Below are positions 40,528 to 48,444 of a DNA stretch of 64,000 nt, piece by piece. The notes under the pieces are model-generated. The model had not been told where the DNA came from, did not search any database, and saw only the letters and a program-made list of their open reading frames with translations. Both the position numbers and the translations under genes were made by a program. Source of the DNA: Nocardia bovistercoris (GTDB lineage: Bacteria; Actinomycetota; Actinomycetes; Mycobacteriales; Mycobacteriaceae). Location: positions 124,001 through 188,000 of the forward strand of contig NZ_JADMLG010000007.1 in assembly GCF_015674855.1 (NCBI RefSeq), given 5' to 3'. Position 1 is the first letter of the stretch. Each line of letters begins with the position of its first letter.

Positions 40528-41342
40528 CCGTGCTGCGCCGGATCGGCCTGTTCCTGCTTCCGTTGCTGACCTCGCTGCTGCTCGTGCTGGTCGTCTGGGA
40601 GGTGTTCCTGCGGGCCTTCCCCGAGGTCGGGCCGAGGGTCGGCAAATCGCCCGCCGATATCTGGCGCTATCTGGTCACCGCGCCGGGTGCGGCGGCCGCG
40701 CGCCGGGCGATCTTCGATGATCTGCTGGTCACCCTGCGCGACGCCGCCATCGGATTCGGCATCGGCATGGGGGCGGCGCTGGTGATCGCGGCCGTGTTCG
40801 TGTCCTTCGCCACGGTCGAGCAAACCTTCATGCCGGTGGCGATGCTGTTGCGTTCGGTGCCGCTGGTCGCGCTCGCGCCGATCATCGTGCTCGTCTTCGG
40901 GCGCGGGCTCGGCGGCGTCACGGTGATGGCCGCGATCGTCGTGCTGTTCCCGGCGCTGGTCATGATCATGACCGGATTGCGTTCCGCACCAAGGCAAGCG
41001 CTGGAAGTGGTGGCCGCGTACGGCGGTTCGCGCTGGACCGGACTGCGCATGGTCGCCGTGCCCGCCGCGCTGCCCTCGGTGTTCGCGGCGGCGCGGATCT
41101 CGGTGCCGGGCGCGCTGATCGGCGCGCTGATCGGTGAATGGCTCGGCAGCGGAACGGGACTCGGCGCGAGCCTGATCCGCGCCATTCCCACCTTTCAGTA
41201 CAGCAAACTGTGGGCGTCCATCGTGATCGTCACCGTGGTGTCGGTGGCGCTGTACGCGCTCGTCGGCGTACTCGAGAATCTGGTGCTCGCGCGCTTCGGT
41301 CCGGATGCGGGGCGCGGCCGGTCGCGCGGTCTCGGAACGTGA
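40524..41342 (+). CDS. ABC transporter permease (NitT/TauT type), subunit 2
   Basis: A 272-residue permease from the ATG at 40524 (4-bp overlap). The ATPase-contact loop is LEVVAAYGGSRWTGLRMVAVPAALPSVFAAARISVPGALIGALIGEWLGSGTGLG, the classical EAA motif of the family. It has six or seven helices. It pairs with the preceding permease; the binding-protein gene follows after 40 bp. Confidence 0.9.
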   Translation: MTVLRRIGLFLLPLLTSLLLVLVVWEVFLRAFPEVGPRVGKSPADIWRYLVTAPGAAAARRAIFDDLLVTLRDAAIGFGIGMGAALVIAAVFVSFATVEQTFMPVAMLLRSVPLVALAPIIVLVFGRGLGGVTVMAAIVVLFPALVMIMTGLRSAPRQALEVVAAYGGSRWTGLRMVAVPAALPSVFAAARISVPGALIGALIGEWLGSGTGLGASLIRAIPTFQYSKLWASIVIVTVVSVALYALVGVLENLVLARFGPDAGRGRSRGLGT

Positions 41343-41382
41343 CAGTAAAGAGAACGAAACCGGATCGCCCTAGATTCGTCCC

Positions 41383-42453
41383 ATGACACCAGGGTTCGAT
41401 CGTCGTCGCTTTCTCCGTTATTCCGCGCTGACCGGCGCCACATTCGCGGCAGGCGGCGCGCTCGTCGGCTGCGGTTCCGATTCGAGCGGCTCGTCGGGCG
41501 GTTCGACGCCGGACGGCTCGAAATACGGTTCGGTCGCCATCCAATTGTCCTGGCTGAAGAACATCGAATTCGCCGGTGAGTACTTCGCGGATTCGAAAGG
41601 CTATTTCCGCGACGCCGGATTCGGCTCGGTGAACCTGATCGCGGGCGGCGCGGCGAGCACCTCCGTCGAAGCCGGTCTCGACACCGGGAAGGTGTGGCTC
41701 GGCCTGTCCGCGCCGCAGACCACCGCGCCCGCGATCCTGGAGGGTCTGCCCGCGAAGATCGTGGCGACCACGTACCAGAAGAATCCGTTCTGCATCGTCA
41801 GCTCCGCGGCGAAACCCATCAAGAGTCCACAGGATATGAAAGGCCGCAAGATCGGTGTGCAGGATACCAATCAGCTGATCTTCTCCGCGCTGCTCACCGC
41901 CAACGACATGAAGGCATCCGACGTCACGATCGTGCCCGCGCAATTCGATCCGACCCCGCTGGCCAACGGCGAAGTGGACGGGTGGGTGAGTTATGCGACC
42001 AATGAACCGATCGTGCTCGCCGCCAAGGGATTCGCCAACGCGAATTTCCTGTTCGCCGATTTCAACCTGCCGCTGGTAGCCGAGACCCTGACCGTCACCC
42101 AGGCCACCATCGACAAAGAACGCGACAAACTCAAAGCATTCCTCACCGCCGAGATCAAAGGCTGGAAGGACGCGGTCGCGAATCCGGCGGAATCGGCGCG
42201 GCTGGCGGTGGAGGTGTACGGCAAGGACCAGAAATTGGACCTCGACGAGCAGATCAAGGAGGCCACCGCGCAGAACGATCTCGTACTTTCCGCCGACACC
42301 GCGGCCAATGGACTGCTGACCATGACCGATCGCCTCGTCGAGCAGAACATCGCCGCGCTGCGCACCGCGAAAATCGACATCAAGGCCGAGCAGTTGTTCG
42401 ACCTGTCCATTCTGCGCGAGGTGTACGCGGAGAACCCGGCCTTGAAAGGGTAG
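41383..42453 (+). CDS. ABC substrate-binding lipoprotein (NMT1/THI5-like)
   Basis: A 356-residue exported protein. The N-terminus has a twin-arginine motif (DRRRFLRYS) and a lipobox ending at Cys30 (ALVGC), so it is probably a Tat-exported lipoprotein. The mature domain begins VAIQLSWLKNIEFAGEYFADSKGYFRDAGF, the opening of the NMT1/THI5-like fold that binds pyrimidine precursors, nitrate, sulfonates or related small molecules. It delivers the ligand to the adjacent ABC permeases. Position next to the purine-degradation block suggests a purine, pyrimidine or ureide ligand, but that is inference. Confidence 0.9.
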   Translation: MTPGFDRRRFLRYSALTGATFAAGGALVGCGSDSSGSSGGSTPDGSKYGSVAIQLSWLKNIEFAGEYFADSKGYFRDAGFGSVNLIAGGAASTSVEAGLDTGKVWLGLSAPQTTAPAILEGLPAKIVATTYQKNPFCIVSSAAKPIKSPQDMKGRKIGVQDTNQLIFSALLTANDMKASDVTIVPAQFDPTPLANGEVDGWVSYATNEPIVLAAKGFANANFLFADFNLPLVAETLTVTQATIDKERDKLKAFLTAEIKGWKDAVANPAESARLAVEVYGKDQKLDLDEQIKEATAQNDLVLSADTAANGLLTMTDRLVEQNIAALRTAKIDIKAEQLFDLSILREVYAENPALKG

Positions 42454-42465
42454 GGCGGCGCTCGG

Positions 42466-43500
42466 TCAGAGCGCTATCGATGCCCGCGCGCCGAAAACCT
42501 GTTCGGCGCGAATCACATCGGGCCGGACGGCGGGCACGCTCCGACCCGACCGGGCCGCCAACAACTCGGCCGCGATGGCCACCGCGTGCTCGGTCGCCGT
42601 GCGCGCCCCCACGTCGAAGCCCGCGGGGGAGTGCAGACGCGCCATGGTCGCGTCGCCGAAGCCGCCCGCCCGCAGATCCTCCATGCGGCGATGGTGCGCG
42701 GCGAGCGTGCCGGTGGCCCCGAGATAGGCCAGCGCAGGCAGTCGCAGCGCGACCGTGAGCAGCGGAATCTCGAACTTCGGGTCATCGGACAGCACAACGA
42801 CCGCGGTGCTCGCGTCGATCTCGCCCGCCGCCGCCAGCGTGTTCAGGTACCGGTGCGGCCAGTCGACCACCACCTCGGCGCCCGCGAAGGCGTCGACACT
42901 GTCGAGGTCGTCGCGGGAATCGCAGATCGTGACCCGGTAGCCGAGTAGTCGGGCCTGGGTGGTGAGCGCGGCGGCGATCGCGTTGGCGCCGAAGATGATG
43001 AGGCGCGGCGGCGGCGCGAACGAGCACACGAACACATCGGACTCGGGCAGCGCCACCAATTCCGTGGCGTGCCGTTTATCGGTGACCAGGTGTTGGCCGA
43101 TCAGATCGCCGTCCGGATTCCAGACCACCGTGAAGATGGTGACCCGGTGGTTGTTCGCGATCTCGGACGCGACGGTGGGGAATTCGGGGAAATCGCGGCG
43201 GGAGAACGGTTCGGCGAATACGTCGATCATGCCGCCCGCGTCATTGCCCGCCTCGGCGGCGGGGACCCCGAACCGGTGCATGGCGCGGCGGCCTGTTCTG
43301 GCCGCGGCCAGCGCCGCCTCCCGTACCGCGGATTCCACGGCGCCCCCGAGCACCGACCCGTAGGCGACGCCGTTGGCGTCGACGAGTATCGCCGAGCCGA
43401 CGTCCAACGGCCCGGACCCGACGGTCCTCACGACAGTGGCGAGCCCTCCGGTTCGGCCGGAGTGCCACACCCGCAATAAGTCATCGACGATGTCGCGCAT
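42466..43500 (-). CDS. xdhC: XdhC/CoxI-family xanthine dehydrogenase accessory protein
   Basis: A 344-residue protein. The N-terminal XdhC domain reads LATVVRTVGSGPLDVGSAILVDANGVAYGSVLGGAVESAV (a CoxI motif), and the C-terminal Rossmann region reads LIIFGANAIAAALTTQARLLGYRVTICDSR. XdhC binds molybdenum cofactor, helps add the terminal sulfido ligand and inserts the cofactor into xanthine dehydrogenase. It is seven bases after the MobA-like gene on the same strand, and the target enzyme is encoded at 47590-51644. It converges on the binding-protein gene. Confidence 0.9.
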   Translation of the reverse strand: MRDIVDDLLRVWHSGRTGGLATVVRTVGSGPLDVGSAILVDANGVAYGSVLGGAVESAVREAALAAARTGRRAMHRFGVPAAEAGNDAGGMIDVFAEPFSRRDFPEFPTVASEIANNHRVTIFTVVWNPDGDLIGQHLVTDKRHATELVALPESDVFVCSFAPPPRLIIFGANAIAAALTTQARLLGYRVTICDSRDDLDSVDAFAGAEVVVDWPHRYLNTLAAAGEIDASTAVVVLSDDPKFEIPLLTVALRLPALAYLGATGTLAAHHRRMEDLRAGGFGDATMARLHSPAGFDVGARTATEHAVAIAAELLAARSGRSVPAVRPDVIRAEQVFGARASIAL

Positions 43501-43506
43501 CTGCTT

Positions 43507-44109
43507 CTAGCTCCGATCACCGGGCGTCGTGGCCGGGAAATCACGATCGAGTCCCGTCGCCAAATCGTCGCACGTGACGCACACCATATCCTCTCGACCC
43601 GATAAATATGTGCGTGCTCCAGAATCTGCTACCGCGGCCGCCCAGACCGAGGTCCAGTGCTTGTCACCGATCACAACCGGGTGCCCCGGTGTGCCGAGAA
43701 ACACAGCGCGGGCGAGTCCGCCGGGCGATCCGGCGGCAGCGGCGAGCACCCTCGCGACCACATCGGCCCCGACATCGGGGGTGTCGACCGGCATGATCGC
43801 CACGAACTCGGCGCCGGAAGCGGCGACCTCGCGCAGACCCGCGCGCAGCGACGCGCCCATTCCGGTCGCCCAATCGGCGGCCCACACGTAGCCGGTGTCG
43901 GGCGGCAGATCCACCGTGTCGGGCGAGGGACCCGTCGCGCCCAGGACCACGACCACCGGATCGCAGCCGCCTCCGCGCAAGGCGGCGACCGCCGCGCGCA
44001 ACCAGGCCCCGCCATCGGCGAGCGCCTTCGGCTTGCCGTATCGGGTGCCCGCGCCTGCCGCGAGCACCAGGCCCGCGCAGCCGGTTCGCGCTCGGTCGGG
44101 GGAATCCAT
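43507..44109 (-). CDS. MobA-like molybdenum cofactor nucleotidyltransferase
   Basis: A 200-residue protein from the ATG at 44109. The NTP-binding loop is LVLAAGAGTRYGKPKAL, followed by VVVVLGAT and the metal-binding FVAIMPVDTPDVG, as in the MocA/MobA family that attaches CMP or GMP to molybdopterin. Xanthine dehydrogenases of this class usually carry the CMP form, so MocA-type activity is likely. It is co-directional with xdhC and divergent from the uricase operon, consistent with cofactor supply for the nearby dehydrogenase. Confidence 0.86.
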   Translation of the reverse strand: MDSPDRARTGCAGLVLAAGAGTRYGKPKALADGGAWLRAAVAALRGGGCDPVVVVLGATGPSPDTVDLPPDTGYVWAADWATGMGASLRAGLREVAASGAEFVAIMPVDTPDVGADVVARVLAAAAGSPGGLARAVFLGTPGHPVVIGDKHWTSVWAAAVADSGARTYLSGREDMVCVTCDDLATGLDRDFPATTPGDRS

Positions 44110-44168
44110 GCCGACACCGTAGCGGCGGATGGTGGTTCTCGGGTTACCTACAGAATCACGCTGATGGA

Positions 44169-44200
44169 AATTTGACACCGACGCGTCGAGAATTTGACAC
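44169..44200 (+). promoter_or_regulatory. Tandem AATTTGACAC repeats upstream of uraD
   Basis: AATTTGACAC occurs at 44169-44178 and again at 44191-44200, 22 bp apart (about two helix turns), in the gap between the divergent MobA-like gene and uraD. Each contains TTGACA, a -35 match, but no good -10 follows at the right distance. They may be activator sites, tandem promoters, or both. Confidence 0.45.
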
Positions 44201-44260
44201 GCCAGGTGACGGCGGCCGTTTCGGGTGGCGGCACGGCGGGTCGTATTCGATGCTGTACCG

Positions 44261-44743
44261 ATGACGGATGACCTCGAGAGCTTCAACACGATGCCCGAGG
44301 ACGCCGCCGCGCGGGCGCTGCTCGACTGTTGCTCGTCACCCGAATTGGTCCGCGCCGTCCTCGCGGGCAGACCGTACGCCGATGCCGATGCGCTGGTCGC
44401 GGCCGCCGACGCCGCACTGGCCGGACTCGACGAGTCCGAGATCGATCGCGCCCTGTCCGGGCATCCGCGCATCGGTGAGCGCGCCGGGTCGGCTTCGGCG
44501 CGGGAGCAGGCCGGGGTCGGTGACGCGGAGCGGGCGGCGCTGGCCGAAGGCAACGCCGCCTACGAACGGAAGTTCGGACATATCTACCTGGTTTGTGCCA
44601 GCGGCAGGTCGGGCGCCGAACTGCTCGAGCTGCTGACCAATCGGCTCGGCAACGATCCGGCGACGGAGAGGCAAATCATGCGCACCGAATTGGGCAAGAT
44701 CAACCGCATCCGGTTGCGGCGGCTGGTCGGGGCCGCCGAATGA
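44261..44743 (+). CDS. uraD: OHCU decarboxylase
   Basis: A 160-residue protein from the ATG at 44261 (a GTG at 44225 is possible). The family motif SGHPRIGER holds the catalytic His, and ERKFGHIYLVCASGRSGAELLELLTNRLGNDPATERQIMRTELGKINRIRLRRLV is the conserved C-terminal half. It converts 2-oxo-4-hydroxy-4-carboxy-5-ureidoimidazoline to (S)-allantoin, the last of three steps from urate. It overlaps uraH by four bases, forming the order uraD-uraH-uox. Confidence 0.94.
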   Translation: MTDDLESFNTMPEDAAARALLDCCSSPELVRAVLAGRPYADADALVAAADAALAGLDESEIDRALSGHPRIGERAGSASAREQAGVGDAERAALAEGNAAYERKFGHIYLVCASGRSGAELLELLTNRLGNDPATERQIMRTELGKINRIRLRRLVGAAE

Positions 44744-45057
44744 GCTCGTTGAGCACGCACGTGCTCGACGCGGTGCGCGGGACGCCCGCGACCGGGGTCG
44801 GCGTCACCCTGTACGCCGGGGACGAGGTCCGCGGTGACGGCCGCACCGACGGTGACGGACGGATCGCGGCCCTCGGTTCGGCGCTGACCTCGGGAACATA
44901 TCGGCTGGTCTTCGACACCGGCGCGTACTTCGCCCGGCTCGGGGTAGAGACCTTCTATCCGGAGGTGTCGATCACCTTCGCGGTCACCGAAGAGCGGCAC
45001 TACCACGTCCCGTTGTTGTTGTCGCCATTCGCCTTTTCCACCTATCGAGGGAGTTGA
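44740..45057 (+). CDS. uraH: 5-hydroxyisourate hydrolase
   Basis: A 105-residue transthyretin-related protein from the ATG at 44740. The N-terminal STHVLDAVRGTPATGVGVTLY and the C-terminal YHVPLLLSPFAFSTYRGS are the diagnostic catalytic segments (His in the first, His of YHVPLLLSP and the terminal YRGS). It hydrolyses 5-hydroxyisourate, the unstable product of uricase. It is translationally coupled to uraD and three bases before uox. Confidence 0.97.
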   Translation: MSSLSTHVLDAVRGTPATGVGVTLYAGDEVRGDGRTDGDGRIAALGSALTSGTYRLVFDTGAYFARLGVETFYPEVSITFAVTEERHYHVPLLLSPFAFSTYRGS

Positions 45058-45060
45058 GCC

Positions 45061-45966
45061 ATGGAGTTGCGCGGCCCGATCGTCCTGGCGGACAACCGAT
45101 ACGGCAAGGCCGAGAATCGGATCGTGCGGATCTACCGGGACGACGCCCGTCACGAGATCCGCGACCTGAACGTCTCCACCGAACTGCGCGGCGACTTCGC
45201 CGACGCCTACGTCGAGGGCGACCAGCGCAAAGTGCTGCCGACCGACAGTCAGAAGCAGACCGCCTACGCCTACGCCAAACGTCCGGGCGCGCAGCCGGTG
45301 GAGGACTACGCGCTGGCGCTGGCCGCGCACTTCGTCGACGAGATCGAACCGGTGCGCAGGGCGCGCGTCGAGGTCGACGAGTACGCCTGGCAGCGCGTCA
45401 CCGTCGGCAAGCTCGAACACGATCACACCTGGGTCAGGAGTGGACCCGAGATACGTACTGTGACGGTCACCGTGGATGGCGCCGGTGTGGACCAACGCGC
45501 GTGGGTCATCGGCGGCGTGAAGGATCTGGTGATCCTCAAATCCACCGGATCCGAATTCGCCGACTTCCTCGTCGACGATTTCACCGTCCTCGAACCCACC
45601 CGCGACCGCATGCTGGCGACCGCCTTGCACGCGCGATGGCGATTCGCGGGCACCACCGGCCTCGACTGGGACGAAATCCACACCGGCATCCGCGCGAGCA
45701 TGCTGGAGGTATTCGCCACCCACCACTCGAAAGCGTTGCAGCAGACCCTGTTCGAAATGGGTAAGGCCGCGCTGGAGGCATATCCGGTCCTCGCCGAGAT
45801 CCGCCTCACCGCACCCAACAAACACCACTTCGCCTACGACCTGAAACGATTCGGCATCGAGAACCACGGGGAGGTGTTCCACGCCGACGACCGTCCGTAT
45901 GGACTCATCCACGCGACCGTCGCGCGAGCGGACGCGCCGTCCGCCGGGCCCGCGTGGGACGACTGA
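45061..45966 (+). CDS. uox: Urate oxidase (uricase)
   Basis: A 301-residue cofactor-free oxidase. The N-terminal LADNRYGKAENRIVRIYRD carries the catalytic Lys region, SGPEIRTVTV and LKSTGSEFADFLVDDFTVL the active-site loop, and IRLTAPNKHHFAYDLKRFGIENHGEVFHADDRPYGLIHATV the C-terminal signature. It oxidises urate to 5-hydroxyisourate with O2, releasing H2O2. The enzyme acts as a tetramer in the cytoplasm. GAGTTGAG precedes the ATG. Confidence 0.97.
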   Translation: MELRGPIVLADNRYGKAENRIVRIYRDDARHEIRDLNVSTELRGDFADAYVEGDQRKVLPTDSQKQTAYAYAKRPGAQPVEDYALALAAHFVDEIEPVRRARVEVDEYAWQRVTVGKLEHDHTWVRSGPEIRTVTVTVDGAGVDQRAWVIGGVKDLVILKSTGSEFADFLVDDFTVLEPTRDRMLATALHARWRFAGTTGLDWDEIHTGIRASMLEVFATHHSKALQQTLFEMGKAALEAYPVLAEIRLTAPNKHHFAYDLKRFGIENHGEVFHADDRPYGLIHATVARADAPSAGPAWDD

Positions 45967-46045
45967 TCGAAAGTGCCGCAGTTGATTTCGGCGTCGGCAC
46001 GAGTGACGGGTAGTCGGAGCTCGATCGAGTGGTGAGGGAGTTGAG

Positions 46046-47404
46046 ATGAGCGGGTCGACGTTGGTGATCGAGGGATGCGCGGTGGCCACCGTGGATTCGG
46101 CGGGCACCGAATATTCGAACGGTCACGTTGTACTGCAAGGTAATCGGATCACAGCGGTGGGGTCGGGGCCCGGGCCCGCGATCGAGGCGGTGCGGGTCGA
46201 CGGGCGCGGGTGCCTGCTCACGCCGGGACTCGTCAACACCCACCACCACCTCTACCAGTGGATCACCCGAGGGCTCGCCGCCGACAGCACCCTGTTCGAA
46301 TGGCTGACCACGCTGTACCCGATCTGGGCCGACATCACCGAGGACTCGGTGCGCACCGCGGCGACCGGTGCGCTCGCGGCACTGGCCCGCACCGGATGCA
46401 CCACCACCGCCGACCACCACTACGTGTTCCCGCGCGACGGCGGCGACCCGCTCGGCGCCGAGATCACCGCGGCCGCCGAGGTCGGGTTGCGGTTCCAACC
46501 CTGTCGCGGCTCGATGGACCTCGGCGCATCCGCGGGCGGACTGCCGCCCGACGACGTGGTCGAATCGCTGGACGCCATACTCGCCGCGAGCGCCGACGCC
46601 ATCGCCCGCTGGCACGATCGGTCCTTCGACTCCATGCTGCGCATCGCCCTCGCCCCGTGCTCCCCGTTCTCGGTGTCGGCCGACCTGATGCGCGAATCCG
46701 CGGCGCTGGCCCGCGAAACCGGCGTGCGACTGCACACCCACCTCGCCGAAACCACCGACGAGCAGGACTTCTGCACCGCCACCTTCGGATGTTCCCCCGC
46801 CGAGTACATGGCCCGACTCGACTGGCTCGGCCCCGACGTGTGGTTCGCCCACGCCGTCCACCTCGACGACCCCGCCATCAGCGCACTCGCCGCCACCCGC
46901 ACCGGAGTCGCACACTGCCCGACCTCCAACGGCAGGCTCGGCGCGGGCATAGCGCGCACCGCCGCGATGCTGGTCGCGGGCGTTCCGGTCGGCCTCGGCG
47001 TGGACGGCGCGGCCAGCAACGAATCCAGTTCCATGATCGAGGAACCACGCAACGCCCTGCTCTACGCCCGCGCGGTCGGCGGCCCCCGCGCGATGAACGT
47101 GCGCACCGCCCTCGAACTGGCGACCATGGGCGGCGCGCGAGTCCTCGGCCGCGAAGCCGAGATCGGTTCCATAGAACCCGGCAAGCTCGCCGACCTGGCC
47201 CTGTGGCGAATGGACACACCCGCCCACGAAGGCATCGCCGACCCGGTGACCGCGCTGATACTCGGTCCGCCGCCCCCCTTGGCCGCGCTGTACGTCAACG
47301 GGCGGGAAGTGGTGCGCGACGGCGAAGTGCGGACCGTCGACGAAGAACTGGTCGCGGGTCGGGTCGCGCGGGCGCAAGCCGCTCTGGTCGCGGCGGTGGG
47401 CTAG
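46046..47404 (+). CDS. 8-oxoguanine deaminase-type amidohydrolase
   Basis: A 452-residue amidohydrolase from the ATG at 46046. Metal-binding motifs are LVNTHHHLYQWITRG, RLHTHLAETTDEQDF, HAVHLDD and GLGVDGAASNESSS (catalytic Asp). The wording NTHHHLYQ...ADSTLFEWLTTLYPIW matches the 8-oxoguanine deaminase group rather than guanine deaminase proper. It would turn 8-oxoguanine directly into urate, bypassing xanthine dehydrogenase. Placement between uricase and the dehydrogenase genes fits urate production. Confidence 0.9.
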   Translation: MSGSTLVIEGCAVATVDSAGTEYSNGHVVLQGNRITAVGSGPGPAIEAVRVDGRGCLLTPGLVNTHHHLYQWITRGLAADSTLFEWLTTLYPIWADITEDSVRTAATGALAALARTGCTTTADHHYVFPRDGGDPLGAEITAAAEVGLRFQPCRGSMDLGASAGGLPPDDVVESLDAILAASADAIARWHDRSFDSMLRIALAPCSPFSVSADLMRESAALARETGVRLHTHLAETTDEQDFCTATFGCSPAEYMARLDWLGPDVWFAHAVHLDDPAISALAATRTGVAHCPTSNGRLGAGIARTAAMLVAGVPVGLGVDGAASNESSSMIEEPRNALLYARAVGGPRAMNVRTALELATMGGARVLGREAEIGSIEPGKLADLALWRMDTPAHEGIADPVTALILGPPPPLAALYVNGREVVRDGEVRTVDEELVAGRVARAQAALVAAVG

Positions 47405-47589
47405 AGCGACGGCAGTTCGGCTGCGCCCGATCGCGCCACCGCTCCGAGACAGATGTCACTTTCCGCCACCACCGTCCTGCGGGTTCAGGGTGCGGGTAAC
47501 GGGGGTGCAACTACGCTGGGGTGTCGTGCAACATTCCGGCAATCCGCAGCTCCTAGGGTGGTAACACGCGCTGTGGAATGAGGTGAACT

Positions 47590-48444
47590 GTGGACCTGGA
47601 CACGATCCGCGAGGTGGTGGTGGCGCGGGAGCGCGGCGACCTGGTCGGGCTCGGCGCCGGATGCGCGGTGCTGGCGGGCGGCACCGCTCTCTACTCCGAA
47701 CCGCAGTACTCGCTGGAACGGTTGATCGACATCACCGGATTCGGGTGGGAGCCGCTCACCGACACCGCCGAAGGGCTGGAAATCGCCGCTACCTGCACAT
47801 TGGCCGAACTCGCCGGTGCTGCCCCCGGGTGTGAACTCGGCTCGGCGCCGCGCGCGGACCGGCCGGGCACTGCCCTGTTCGCGGCGGGCTGTCGAGCCCT
47901 GCTCGCCTCGCACAAGATCTGGCGCACCGCGACGGTCGGCGGCAACATCTGTCTCGCGCTGCCCGCCGGTGGCGTACTCGCCGCGGTCACCGCACTGGAC
48001 GCCGTCGCGCTGATCTGGACGCCGGACGGCCGCGACCGCCGCGTCGCCCTGCGCGATTTCGTCCTCGCGCCCGAACGCACGGTGCTCGAGCCCGGCGAGA
48101 TCCTCCGCTCCGTCACCGTGCCGACGTCGAGTCTGTTGGCCCGCACCGCCTTCCGTCGTATCAGCCTCGCCACGACCGGACGTTCCGGTGCGGTCGTCAT
48201 GGGCAGGCGCGAACCCGACGACCGCACCGTGCTCACGATCACCGCCGCCACCGCGCGACCCGTCGTCCTCGATTTCCCCGAACCACCCCACCCGGAAACC
48301 CTCGCCGCCGCGCTCACCACCGTCGACCCCGACCTGTGGTTCGACGATCCGCACGGCGCACCCGACTGGCGCGCCCACGTCACCGGACTCCTGGCCAACG
48401 CGGTCGCCGCCGAACTGCGCACCGAACCCGGTGAGCGACTATGA
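47590..48444 (+). CDS. xdhB: Xanthine dehydrogenase FAD-binding subunit
   Basis: A 284-residue protein from the GTG at 47590 with AGGTGA a few bases upstream. The FAD-binding loop reads LAGGTALYSE, and the second FAD segment is ASHKIWRTATVGGNICLALPAGG, as in the CoxM/XdhB family. A C-terminal CO-dehydrogenase-flavoprotein domain follows. It passes electrons from the 2Fe-2S clusters of the next protein to NAD+ or another acceptor. It overlaps the fused large subunit gene by four bases. Confidence 0.92.
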   Translation: MDLDTIREVVVARERGDLVGLGAGCAVLAGGTALYSEPQYSLERLIDITGFGWEPLTDTAEGLEIAATCTLAELAGAAPGCELGSAPRADRPGTALFAAGCRALLASHKIWRTATVGGNICLALPAGGVLAAVTALDAVALIWTPDGRDRRVALRDFVLAPERTVLEPGEILRSVTVPTSSLLARTAFRRISLATTGRSGAVVMGRREPDDRTVLTITAATARPVVLDFPEPPHPETLAAALTTVDPDLWFDDPHGAPDWRAHVTGLLANAVAAELRTEPGERL

